A stretch of DNA of 17,217 bases from an uncultured Bacteroidaceae bacterium (lineage in GTDB: Bacteria > Bacteroidota > Bacteroidia > Bacteroidales > Bacteroidaceae). The DNA lies in assembly GCA_904501775.1 (NCBI GenBank), contig CAJGCJ010000029.1, positions 1 through 17,217 on the forward strand. Reading direction: 5' to 3'. The notes under the pieces are model-generated. The model was not told where the DNA came from. It saw nothing but the letters and a program-made list of their open reading frames with translations, and did not search any database. Shown here piece after piece: positions 7,269 through 14,388 of this stretch. The first letter of the stretch is position 1. Each line of letters opens with the position of its first letter. The position numbers and the translations under genes are program-made.

Positions 7269-8768
7269 TCAAATAAGGCAGTTGCCTGTCATATCTGCAG
7301 GAATCTCGAGACCCATAATCTTAAGGATTGTAGGTGCAACATCGGCAAGGATACCATCCTTGATGGTTGCATTCTCTCTGTCGGTCACATAGACACAGGG
7401 TACGGGATTGAGTGAGTGTGCAGTATTGGGTGAACCGTCGGCATTCACAGCGTTGTCGGCATTACCGTGGTCGGCAATGATGATAGCCTCGTAGCCATGA
7501 GCCTTGGCAGCCTCTATAACATCCTTTACACAAGCATCAACTGCTGTAACAGCCTTCTCGATTGCGCTATAGATACCGGTGTGGCCTACCATGTCACCGT
7601 TTGCGAAGTTAACCACAATGAACTCGTACTTCTCAGATTTAATCTCGGCAACCAATTTGTCCTTTACCTCGTATGCGCTCATCTCGGGCTGCAAGTCGTA
7701 TGTTGCAACCTTGGGAGAGGGAACAAGTATACGCTCCTCGCCTTCATAAGGAGTCTCGCGACCACCGTTGAAGAAGAATGTAACGTGTGCATATTTCTCG
7801 GTCTCGGCAATATGAAGCTGCTTCATTCCCTGCTTAGAAACGTACTCGCCAAGAGTATTCTCTACATTCTCCTTGTCGAAGAGGATATATACACCCTTGA
7901 AGTTTGCATCATAAGGAGTCATACAGTAATATTGCAATCCGGGAATGGTGTGCATGCCAGCCTCAGGCATATCCTGCTGTGTGAGAACAACTGTCAGCTC
8001 CTTAGCACGGTCGTTACGGTAGTTGAAGAAGATTACAGCATCACCCTCGCCAATGCGACCATCCAATTTGCTGTTTACTATAGGATTTACGAATTCGTCA
8101 GTTACACCCTCGGCATAAGACTCCTCCATTGCCTTAACCATATTGTCGGCCTTTTTACCCTCGCCGCTCACAAGAAGGTCATAAGCAATCTTGACACGTT
8201 CCCAACGTTTGTCGCGGTCCATTGCATAGTAACGGCCTACGATGGTGGCAATGTTCATATTCTTGTCGGTAAGCTGCTGTATGAAACCTGCACCGCTCTT
8301 GGGGTCGGTATCACGACCGTCCATGAAACAGTGAACATAAGTCTCTTTGACACCCGACTCGACAGCCATGTTGTATATAGCCTCCAAGTGCTCGAGTGAG
8401 CTGTGTACACCACCATCCGAAGCAAGACCCATGAAGTGCAGCTTCTTGCCGTTGTTCTTGGCATACTCAACAGCCGCTACAAGCTGGGGATTCTGCTTTA
8501 TTGAACCGTCTGCAATAGCACGGTTTATCTTGAGGAGGTCCTGATAAACAACACGGCCGCCACCGATATTGAGGTGACCAACCTCACTGTTACCCATCTG
8601 ACCTGCAGGAAGACCTACATTCTCGCCACTTGCCTGCAACTGAGAGTTAGGATAGGTGCTTGTAAGGTAATCCCAATAGGGAGTAGGAGTGTTGAATATA
8701 ACATCACCTTTACCATGATTGCCGACGCCCCAACCATCTAAAATTACCAAAAGTGCTTTTTTGCTCAT
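7269..8768 (-). CDS. gpmI: 2,3-bisphosphoglycerate-independent phosphoglycerate mutase
   Basis: GpmI interconverts 3- and 2-phosphoglycerate in glycolysis and gluconeogenesis and needs two Mn2+ but no bisphosphoglycerate. The 499-residue protein begins MSKKALLVILDGWG with metal ligand D11. The catalytic serine is S61 in GQMGNSEVGHLNIGGGR (56-72). FMDGRDTDPKSG and GRYYAMDRDKRWERV follow, and the C-terminal alkaline-phosphatase-type motif IADHGNADNA supplies further metal ligands. The length is normal for the family. The reading frame stays open far upstream to 9305, but those extra residues overlap the NUDIX gene and have no family match, so the start at 8768 is clear. Isoleucine codons here are mostly ATC and ATT, unlike the ATA-rich neighbours, consistent with high expression. 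A promoter lies at 8815-8847 and a terminator at 7212-7247, so it is probably monocistronic. Confidence 0.97.
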   Translation of the reverse strand: MSKKALLVILDGWGVGNHGKGDVIFNTPTPYWDYLTSTYPNSQLQASGENVGLPAGQMGNSEVGHLNIGGGRVVYQDLLKINRAIADGSIKQNPQLVAAVEYAKNNGKKLHFMGLASDGGVHSSLEHLEAIYNMAVESGVKETYVHCFMDGRDTDPKSGAGFIQQLTDKNMNIATIVGRYYAMDRDKRWERVKIAYDLLVSGEGKKADNMVKAMEESYAEGVTDEFVNPIVNSKLDGRIGEGDAVIFFNYRNDRAKELTVVLTQQDMPEAGMHTIPGLQYYCMTPYDANFKGVYILFDKENVENTLGEYVSKQGMKQLHIAETEKYAHVTFFFNGGRETPYEGEERILVPSPKVATYDLQPEMSAYEVKDKLVAEIKSEKYEFIVVNFANGDMVGHTGIYSAIEKAVTAVDACVKDVIEAAKAHGYEAIIIADHGNADNAVNADGSPNTAHSLNPVPCVYVTDRENATIKDGILADVAPTILKIMGLEIPADMTGNCLI

Positions 8769-8814
8769 AATTGTATTCTGTTTAAATTGGTTTTCTTTTA
8801 TGCAATTGTGACTG

Positions 8815-8847
8815 CTAAGATAGTGCAAATATTCGAAATAGAGCCAA
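8815..8847 (-). promoter_or_regulatory. predicted promoter for gpmI
   Basis: On the minus strand TTGG (8847-8844) is followed after 21 bases by TATCTTAG (8822-8815), a 7 of 8 match to TAnnTTTG. Transcription would begin near 8808 with a leader of about 40 bases. It is one half of a divergent promoter region; the rest of 8769-8979 shows no convincing gene or RNA structure. Confidence 0.45.
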
Positions 8848-8938
8848 CTGCAATGGAAAAAACTGACAGCGTTACTTAAATTATGCAAATTGAAATACTT
8901 TTTTAGAGAAAGCGCAGGCTTACCTCTTAAAAAAAGAG

Positions 8939-8946
8939 TATCTTCG
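8939..8946 (+). promoter_or_regulatory. predicted -7 promoter box for the NUDIX gene
   Basis: TATCTTCG matches TAnnTTTG in 7 of 8 positions and lies 34 bases before the ATG at 8980, a typical leader length for these bacteria. No good TTTG is found 19-21 bases upstream, so the -33 element is missing or degenerate. This promoter may also serve the TPR and barrel genes downstream. Confidence 0.45.
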
Positions 8947-8979
8947 CAGTTTAAAACAATATATAGACTCAATTGTACA

Positions 8980-9513
8980 ATGGAACACCCCTTGCATCTG
9001 TTCAGATTCTGCCCATGCTGCGGAAGCGACCTTTTTGAAGTGAACAACTTTAAATCGAAAAAATGTGGCAGTTGCGGATTCGAACTATATTTCAATGCAC
9101 AGGCAGCAACTGTTGCACTTATTACCGACTCGCAAGACCGTCTGCTGGTTGCCCGCAGAGCAAAAGAGCCCGCAAAAGGGACACTCGACCTGCCGGGCGG
9201 CTTTGTCGACAGTTTCGAAACAGGCGAAGAGGGAGTCTCACGCGAGGTGCTCGAAGAGACCGGGCTTAAGGTAACCTCGTTGCAGTATCTCTTCTCACTG
9301 CCCAATAAATATATCTATTCGGGCTTTGAAGAGCATACGCTCGACCTTTTCTATCGGTGCGAGGTAGAAGACGATACCATTGTCACCGCGCACGACGATG
9401 TGTGTGAGCTGCAGTGGCTGCCCCTATCCGAGATAAACCCGCAGGAATTCGGGCTCCAGTCGATACGCAATGGAGTGACAAAATTTATTGATGAAATTAA
9501 GAAAAACAGATAA
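8980..9513 (+). CDS. NUDIX hydrolase with N-terminal zinc ribbon
   Basis: This 177-residue cytosolic protein has a zinc ribbon, CPCC (C11, C14) and CGSC (C29, C32), followed by a NUDIX domain. The NUDIX box is complete from G74 to L96 in the pattern Gx5Ex7REUxEExGU, ending SREVLEETGL, with the metal-binding E92/E93. NUDIX enzymes cleave a nucleoside diphosphate linked to another moiety. The ribbon-plus-NUDIX order resembles NudC (NADH pyrophosphatase/RNA decapping), but the protein is much shorter and lacks the long NudC N-terminal region, so the substrate is open. An in-frame ATG at 8890 would add 30 residues that overlap the promoter region and are not like the family; the ATG at 8980, just before the ribbon, is chosen. 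The TPR gene starts 10 bases after the stop. Confidence 0.9.
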   Translation: MEHPLHLFRFCPCCGSDLFEVNNFKSKKCGSCGFELYFNAQAATVALITDSQDRLLVARRAKEPAKGTLDLPGGFVDSFETGEEGVSREVLEETGLKVTSLQYLFSLPNKYIYSGFEEHTLDLFYRCEVEDDTIVTAHDDVCELQWLPLSEINPQEFGLQSIRNGVTKFIDEIKKNR

Positions 9514-9523
9514 TTTGAAATAT

Positions 9524-12520
9524 ATGAAAAAGATATTTTTAAGCGCAGCTCTTGCACTTACAGGCTTCAGCGCCATGGCACAGGCCCCTATATCGGCTAC
9601 CGACAACGAGTGGCTCATTCATGAGTGCCGCCGCCTTTACAGCGACAAGGAGTACCCCGCAATGCTCACCGTTGCCAACAAGATAGAGAGCATCAGAATG
9701 AGCAAACAGGAGAAACAGGAGCACGACTATCTGATAGCAACAGCTACATTCCACATCAACCCAACAGAGGGACGTGCCCTTATACTGCAATACCTTGACA
9801 GCTACCCCGAAAGTGCAAAGAAGGATCTTTTGGCCGTATATATTGCCGAGTCGTACTACTATCAGCACAAGTTCGAGCTGGCAAAGGAGTGGTTCGCAAA
9901 ATCGGACATGGAGCGTCTTTCGCCCGAGGAGCGCGAAAGGGCAACCCTCTACCGCGCACTGACAGCGCAGGAGACCGGCAACCACGAGTTTGCACAGCAG
10001 ATGCTCAAAGTGATGAAAGCCACAAGCAAACGATACAAGAGCGATGCTATTTTCCACTTGGCCGCAATAGACTATTACAACGAAGACTTTGAGAGTGCCT
10101 ACGAGGGATTCAAGTCAATAGAGCTTGACGACAAGTACTACCTTGATGTGCCCTATTATCTTGCAGGCATCTATTTGAAGAATGGAGAATATCTCCGTGC
10201 CGAAAAACTTGCCCGACTATACCTTGAGCACAACGACCATCTCAAGCAGAGCATCCCCATGCGTCACATCTTGGGTGGAGCACTTTATGGCCAGACACGC
10301 TACAAAGAAGCTATCCCGTATTTAAAAGAGTACATACAGCAGTGCAACCGCCCCCAGCGCATTGCATACTACCAGCTTGCAATGAGTTATTTTGCAACCG
10401 GGCAGTACAACGATGCCATCCCCCTGTTCGACAAGTGCACGAACGAAGATGACGTAATGGCACAGAACTCATATCTGCATTTGGGAATAATACAGTTGAA
10501 GTTCAACGACCTCACAAACGCGCGCCTTGCCTTTGAACAGGCTGCAGCAATGAGCAACGACAACAGCATACGCGAAGAAGCTCTCTACAATTATGCTTTG
10601 TGCATACACCAGACACGATACTCACCCTTTGCCGAGAGCGTAAAAGTGTTCGAGCGTTTCCTTAACGAATATCCCGCATCGGTTCATGTACCGCAGGTTG
10701 AGAAATATCTTGTCGAGGTATATATGAACACACGCAACTACGACGTTGCGCTCCAGTCAATAAACAAGATACAGAAGCCATCGACCGAGATACTGAAAGC
10801 AAAACAGAACATCCTCTACCGTCTTGGTGTGCAGTCGCTTATTGACAACGACCCCGACAAGGCCATCGAATATATGACACAGTCTATAGCCCTGTCGCAA
10901 TACAACAACGACACCTACAGCGACGCTCTCTATTGGAGAGGTGAGGCCTACTACCGTAAAGGAAACTATAAAAAGGCTGCGATCGACTATAAAGGCACAC
11001 TGGCCGTTTCGCCACGCAACAGCAACGATGCAATGTACAGCCTTGCATACACCCAATTCCAGCAAGGCAAATACAATGAGTCACTCAGGACATTCGACCA
11101 GTTCCTGCGTAATGCCACAGCCGACAAAGCTGCCCAACGTGCTGATGCTTATAACCGCATAGGAGACTGCTATTTCTACAACCGTAACTACAACACTGCC
11201 ACACAGTACTATAAGCGAGCAGCCGAGACAGACAAGAAACACAGCGACTATGCCCTGTACCGTGCAGGTGTAGCCCAAGGACTCACAAAGGACTATACAG
11301 GAAAAATCACAACCCTAAAACAGCTTATTGCCCAATACCCCAACAGTAGCTATGCCGAGCAGGCCTATTACGAGACAGGACGCTCATACGTTGAACAGGA
11401 GAATCACGAACAGGCTATTGCCGTTTTCGAGGAACTTGTCAAGAAATACCCCAAGAGTTCGTTGGCACGCCGCGCTGCCATTGAGACTGCCATGATATAT
11501 AATCAGGAAGGCAAGTATTCAAAGGCAACAGCAGCATATAAACAGATAATACGCGACTATCCTCACAGCGAAGAGGCACAGGTGGCAGCACAAGACCTGA
11601 AGAACATATATGTAGAGCAGGACAAGATAGGTGAATATGCCGCATTTGCAGCGACAGCTCCGGGTATGAAGGCACTCGAGAGCAGCGAGCGCGACACACT
11701 CACATACACCGCAGCCGAGAAGATATATGGCCGCCAGAGATACGACGAGGCATGCGATGCCTTCAAGCGTTACCTCAAGGAGTTCCCCGAAGGCTCGTTC
11801 ATCCTCGACAGCCACTACTATCTTGGAATAATCTACTACAACCGCAAGGCACCGCTTGAGGCCTTGTCGCACTTCAACAAGGTGATAACCTTCCCCGACA
11901 ACAAATACAGCGAAGAGTCCATGGCATTGGCTGCCGAGCTATACCACAGCGACGAGAAGTATAGCGAAGCTTTAAACCTGTACAAGGAACTGCTCGACAA
12001 GACAAGCGACGAAGAGCGCCGTAAGGCATGCCGCATGAACATCATGCGTTGCGCATACATAACAGGCGAGCCCAACACCGCAATTGAAACAGCAACCGAA
12101 TTACTCGAGGCAGGAAACATCTCTCCCGAGTGGGAACGCGAAGCACACTACACACGTGCAAAATCGTTAATAAGCGAGAACCGCAGCAGCGAAGCCATGA
12201 ACGACCTCACCACACTCGCTTCGGACACACGCAGCAAGCAGGGAGCCGAGGCGAAATATCTGGTTGCGCAACATTACTTCGACAACAAACAGTACGATGC
12301 CTGCGAGAAAGAGGTATTGAACTACATCGAGACAAGTACACCACACGCCTACTGGCTTGCACGCAGTTTCGTGCTGTTGGCCGACCTTTACACAGCGCAG
12401 GACCGCAATATCGAGGCAAAGCAATACCTTCTCTCATTGCAGAACAACTATAATGCAAACGACAACATTGCCGAGATGATTAAGGAGAGACTATCGGAAC
12501 TGACAGAAAACAACGAATAA
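9524..12520 (+). CDS. large exported tetratricopeptide-repeat protein
   Basis: The product is 998 residues with a signal peptide (MKKIFLSAALALTGFSAMAQ, cut probably after AMA or AQA). There is no lipobox cysteine, so it is expected to be a soluble periplasmic protein. Almost the whole mature chain is TPR or Sel1-like helical hairpins, clearest at about residues 460-680. Examples are YWRGEAYYRKGNYKKAAIDY, YYETGRSYVEQENHEQAIAV and IETAMIYNQEGKYSKATAAY, with the repeated link YPxSxxA between units. TPR proteins are scaffolds for other proteins; no catalytic motif is seen. The ATG at 9524 is preferred over one at 9488 because it begins the signal peptide. The outer-membrane barrel gene starts 20 bases downstream. 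From memory, similar ~1000-residue TPR genes precede a barrel gene across Bacteroidota, so a joint envelope function is inferred. Confidence 0.88.
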   Translation: MKKIFLSAALALTGFSAMAQAPISATDNEWLIHECRRLYSDKEYPAMLTVANKIESIRMSKQEKQEHDYLIATATFHINPTEGRALILQYLDSYPESAKKDLLAVYIAESYYYQHKFELAKEWFAKSDMERLSPEERERATLYRALTAQETGNHEFAQQMLKVMKATSKRYKSDAIFHLAAIDYYNEDFESAYEGFKSIELDDKYYLDVPYYLAGIYLKNGEYLRAEKLARLYLEHNDHLKQSIPMRHILGGALYGQTRYKEAIPYLKEYIQQCNRPQRIAYYQLAMSYFATGQYNDAIPLFDKCTNEDDVMAQNSYLHLGIIQLKFNDLTNARLAFEQAAAMSNDNSIREEALYNYALCIHQTRYSPFAESVKVFERFLNEYPASVHVPQVEKYLVEVYMNTRNYDVALQSINKIQKPSTEILKAKQNILYRLGVQSLIDNDPDKAIEYMTQSIALSQYNNDTYSDALYWRGEAYYRKGNYKKAAIDYKGTLAVSPRNSNDAMYSLAYTQFQQGKYNESLRTFDQFLRNATADKAAQRADAYNRIGDCYFYNRNYNTATQYYKRAAETDKKHSDYALYRAGVAQGLTKDYTGKITTLKQLIAQYPNSSYAEQAYYETGRSYVEQENHEQAIAVFEELVKKYPKSSLARRAAIETAMIYNQEGKYSKATAAYKQIIRDYPHSEEAQVAAQDLKNIYVEQDKIGEYAAFAATAPGMKALESSERDTLTYTAAEKIYGRQRYDEACDAFKRYLKEFPEGSFILDSHYYLGIIYYNRKAPLEALSHFNKVITFPDNKYSEESMALAAELYHSDEKYSEALNLYKELLDKTSDEERRKACRMNIMRCAYITGEPNTAIETATELLEAGNISPEWEREAHYTRAKSLISENRSSEAMNDLTTLASDTRSKQGAEAKYLVAQHYFDNKQYDACEKEVLNYIETSTPHAYWLARSFVLLADLYTAQDRNIEAKQYLLSLQNNYNANDNIAEMIKERLSELTENNE

Positions 12521-12540
12521 CAGGTAAAAACAAAGGAACA

Positions 12541-14181
12541 ATGAAAAAATATATTACACTCGTAATTGCAGCAGTTGCAGCACTCACCGCCTATGCACAA
12601 CAGGACACACTGAATGCTGTTGTTCAGGTAGAGAACGACTATGCCCCCGTAGTTGTAAAAGCAAACAAAATAAGTTCGACACCCCGCATAGAGATGCCGG
12701 GCGACTACACCCCCATCGACATTGTATTCTCGCAAAATGGCAAGCCCTATGGTTACTTCCTCAGTTCGCGTGACATAAGAGAGGTGCTTCCGGGAAAAGA
12801 GAAGACAAAACCCGGCTACGCACGCCTTGGCTACGGACTCAACAACAACATTGATGCCAAGCTCGCATACAGCATAATACCCTGCAAAAACGGCAACCTC
12901 AATTTCGCAGGTTCGCTGAACGGATTCAAGACCGATGTAAAGGGAGTAGCCGGCGACTGGAACTCGCGTTTCTACAATGCGTTCCTTAGTACACGCTACA
13001 CACACTCTTTCAAGAAATTCGCAATCAGTGTGGCTGCAGATGCCAGCAACAAGGTATTCAACTACCAGACAACACCTATGACAATTGTCAGCAACAAGCA
13101 ACACAGCAACAGATACCACATTGCAGCCGGCATCGAGTCGAAGACAATGGGAGCGTTCTCTTATAAGGGAGAGATCGGATATGCGGCAAACACGCGTAAA
13201 TATTCGTCAGGCATGAAAGATAGAATCACAGAGAATCATCTGAGTGCAAAAGGCGAATTCGCATACGAGTTCATATACGGAAATTTCGAGAAACTTGGAG
13301 CCGACATCTCCATCGACGGACTGTTCTATAACAGCACTCTCAGACCACAGGCTGTGAGACAATACAACAATTACACCTCAATTCGCGTCAACCCCTACAT
13401 GAACCTGCGATTCAACGAATGGACCATACGCGCCGGAGTGCATTATGACATGCTCACCGCCAACGGAGCATTCATAGCCATCGCCCCCGACTGCAGCATC
13501 GAAGGAGAGTTGAAAGAGAACATTAGACTGAATGTATCGGCAACAGGCGGACGCACACTGAACACATTCGACAGACTTGAGCAGGAGTCACCCTATTGGA
13601 ACTACACACAGGGCGACGGACAGCACACCGCAACATATACAATAGCCGATTTCAACGCAACACTCCGACTCACTTACAGCCCGTTCACCATTTGGACATA
13701 CGCTGGCTATGCCTACACAAAAGACGATCTGTTGCCCTACATACATAACGGGAATGAACTAATAGACACAAAGTTCACCACCGCCACATCGCGCAAGGCA
13801 TATATAGGAGTAATGGCAGGCTACGACTACAACGGCTGGCTCAACTTCACCGCCGATGCCCATTACAACAACTGGAACTGCAGCGGCAGCAACGACCTTA
13901 TTATGTTCAAGCCAATGATTAACGCGAACATAGAGGCAGACGCGCGTCTGTACAACAATATTTACGCCACACTTGGATACAGCTATGTAAAATATGCCAA
14001 AGGCAACGATGCACGCATTGACGACAAGAACATGCTGAATGCAAAAATCAGTTACAGATTCCACAAACAGATATCTGTGTACCTGCAGGGCTACAACCTC
14101 TTGAACAGCAAATATCAGCTCTACCCCGCATACTTTGACCAAGGCGCAGCAGTCATTGCAGGTGCAAGTGTTAATTTCTAA
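12541..14181 (+). CDS. outer-membrane beta-barrel protein, TonB-receptor-like but lacking a plug domain
   Basis: This 546-residue protein has a signal peptide (MKKYITLVIAAVAALTAYAQ) and ends in VNF. A C-terminal phenylalanine is the usual signal for the barrel assembly machinery. A short N-terminal region holds the motif VENDYAPVVVKANKISSTP (30-48). From about residue 90 the chain alternates polar and aromatic residues, as in beta strands, with repeated LGYGL-, YAGYAYTKDD- and ATLGYSYVKY-type segments. There are about 450 residues of barrel, enough for 18 or more strands. No folded plug or carboxypeptidase-like domain fits before the barrel, though such proteins are often labelled TonB-dependent receptors. 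It follows the TPR gene after 20 bases and is probably co-transcribed with it. Function is unknown; a partner of the TPR protein is the best contextual inference. Confidence 0.82.
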   Translation: MKKYITLVIAAVAALTAYAQQDTLNAVVQVENDYAPVVVKANKISSTPRIEMPGDYTPIDIVFSQNGKPYGYFLSSRDIREVLPGKEKTKPGYARLGYGLNNNIDAKLAYSIIPCKNGNLNFAGSLNGFKTDVKGVAGDWNSRFYNAFLSTRYTHSFKKFAISVAADASNKVFNYQTTPMTIVSNKQHSNRYHIAAGIESKTMGAFSYKGEIGYAANTRKYSSGMKDRITENHLSAKGEFAYEFIYGNFEKLGADISIDGLFYNSTLRPQAVRQYNNYTSIRVNPYMNLRFNEWTIRAGVHYDMLTANGAFIAIAPDCSIEGELKENIRLNVSATGGRTLNTFDRLEQESPYWNYTQGDGQHTATYTIADFNATLRLTYSPFTIWTYAGYAYTKDDLLPYIHNGNELIDTKFTTATSRKAYIGVMAGYDYNGWLNFTADAHYNNWNCSGSNDLIMFKPMINANIEADARLYNNIYATLGYSYVKYAKGNDARIDDKNMLNAKISYRFHKQISVYLQGYNLLNSKYQLYPAYFDQGAAVIAGASVNF

Positions 14182-14196
14182 AAATGTACACCTAAA

Positions 14197-14216
14197 TAAA
14201 ATAATATATTATTTTA
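14197..14216. repeat. 20-bp perfect A/T palindrome after the barrel gene
   Basis: Bases 14197-14216 form the palindrome TAAAATAATATATTATTTTA, flanked by CCT on the left (14191-14193) and AGG on the right (14217-14219), which could close it with a 3-base bulge. It lies 15 bases after the barrel stop codon. It could act as a weak terminator or an A/T-rich protein-binding site; with no G-C in the core stem it is not a classical terminator. Confidence 0.45.
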
Positions 14217-14222
14217 AGGTGG

Positions 14223-14277
14223 CGATAAGCTGAAAGAGGCAACATTTTTTATCGGAATAGGTTTTAATATACGATAA
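14223..14277. promoter_or_regulatory. three CGATAA hexamers upstream of topA, possible operator
   Basis: CGATAA occurs at 14223-14228 and 14272-14277 on the plus strand, and as TTATCG at 14249-14254. The centres are 26 and 23 bases apart, and the last copy lies in the spacer of the predicted topA promoter. This could be a regulator-binding array, but hexamers this short also recur by chance. Confidence 0.25.
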
Positions 14278-14292
14278 TCTTTCATACTTTTG
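14262..14292 (+). promoter_or_regulatory. predicted strong promoter for topA
   Basis: TACTTTTG at 14285-14292 is a perfect match to the Bacteroides -7 consensus TAnnTTTG. A -33-like TTTT (14262-14265) lies 19 bases upstream. Transcription would start near 14299, giving a leader of about 82 bases before topA, unusually long compared with the other promoters in the window. Confidence 0.6.
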
Positions 14293-14310
14293 CCGCAAAT
14301 TTACAAACTG

Positions 14311-14388
14311 ATGGGTAATCGCCACACATTGCAGACGAACGCGACATACGCCTGTCACTGTATGAAAAATATTAAAAAGCATGTCTAA
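14311..14388 (+). other. possible upstream reading frame in the topA leader
   Basis: Within the predicted leader an ATG at 14311 opens a 25-codon frame. It ends at the TAA of 14386-14388, overlapping the first 8 bases of topA in another frame. It begins MGNRHTLQTN and contains a second ATG at 14362 (MKNIKKHV). If translated it could couple or limit topA initiation. No strong ribosome-binding site is seen and short frames arise by chance, so this is a tentative call. Confidence 0.2.

Noticed and set aside
7467..8399. 310-codon open frame on the plus strand, opposite gpmI
   Set aside because: It lies wholly inside the intact, motif-rich gpmI gene; the translation is cysteine-, leucine- and valine-rich without a domain I recognise. 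Long antisense frames are common opposite biased coding sequence.
8853..8879. Eight-residue frame (MEKTDSVT) in the gpmI/NUDIX gap
   Set aside because: It is too short to support, with no promoter or ribosome-binding site directly upstream.
8769..9305. N-terminal extension of gpmI by about 180 codons
   Set aside because: The frame is open, but the residues before MSKKALLVILDGWG have no family match, overlap the NUDIX gene and would remove both promoters.
12448..13119. 223-codon minus-strand frame opposite the TPR/barrel junction
   Set aside because: It overlaps two genes with clear signal peptides and repeats on the plus strand, and has no promoter or recognisable domain.
14219..14325. 8-bp inverted repeat GTGGCGAT (14219-14226) / ATCGCCAC (14318-14325) flanking the topA promoter
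   Set aside because: The arms are 91 bases apart and do not extend; one such pair is expected by chance fairly often in 200 bases, and the left arm is upstream of the predicted transcript.
14343..14365. Small hairpins in the topA leader (CATAC/GTATG and GACA/TGTC)
   Set aside because: Stems of 4-5 bp with loops of about 6-10 bases are too weak to claim as a riboswitch or attenuator.
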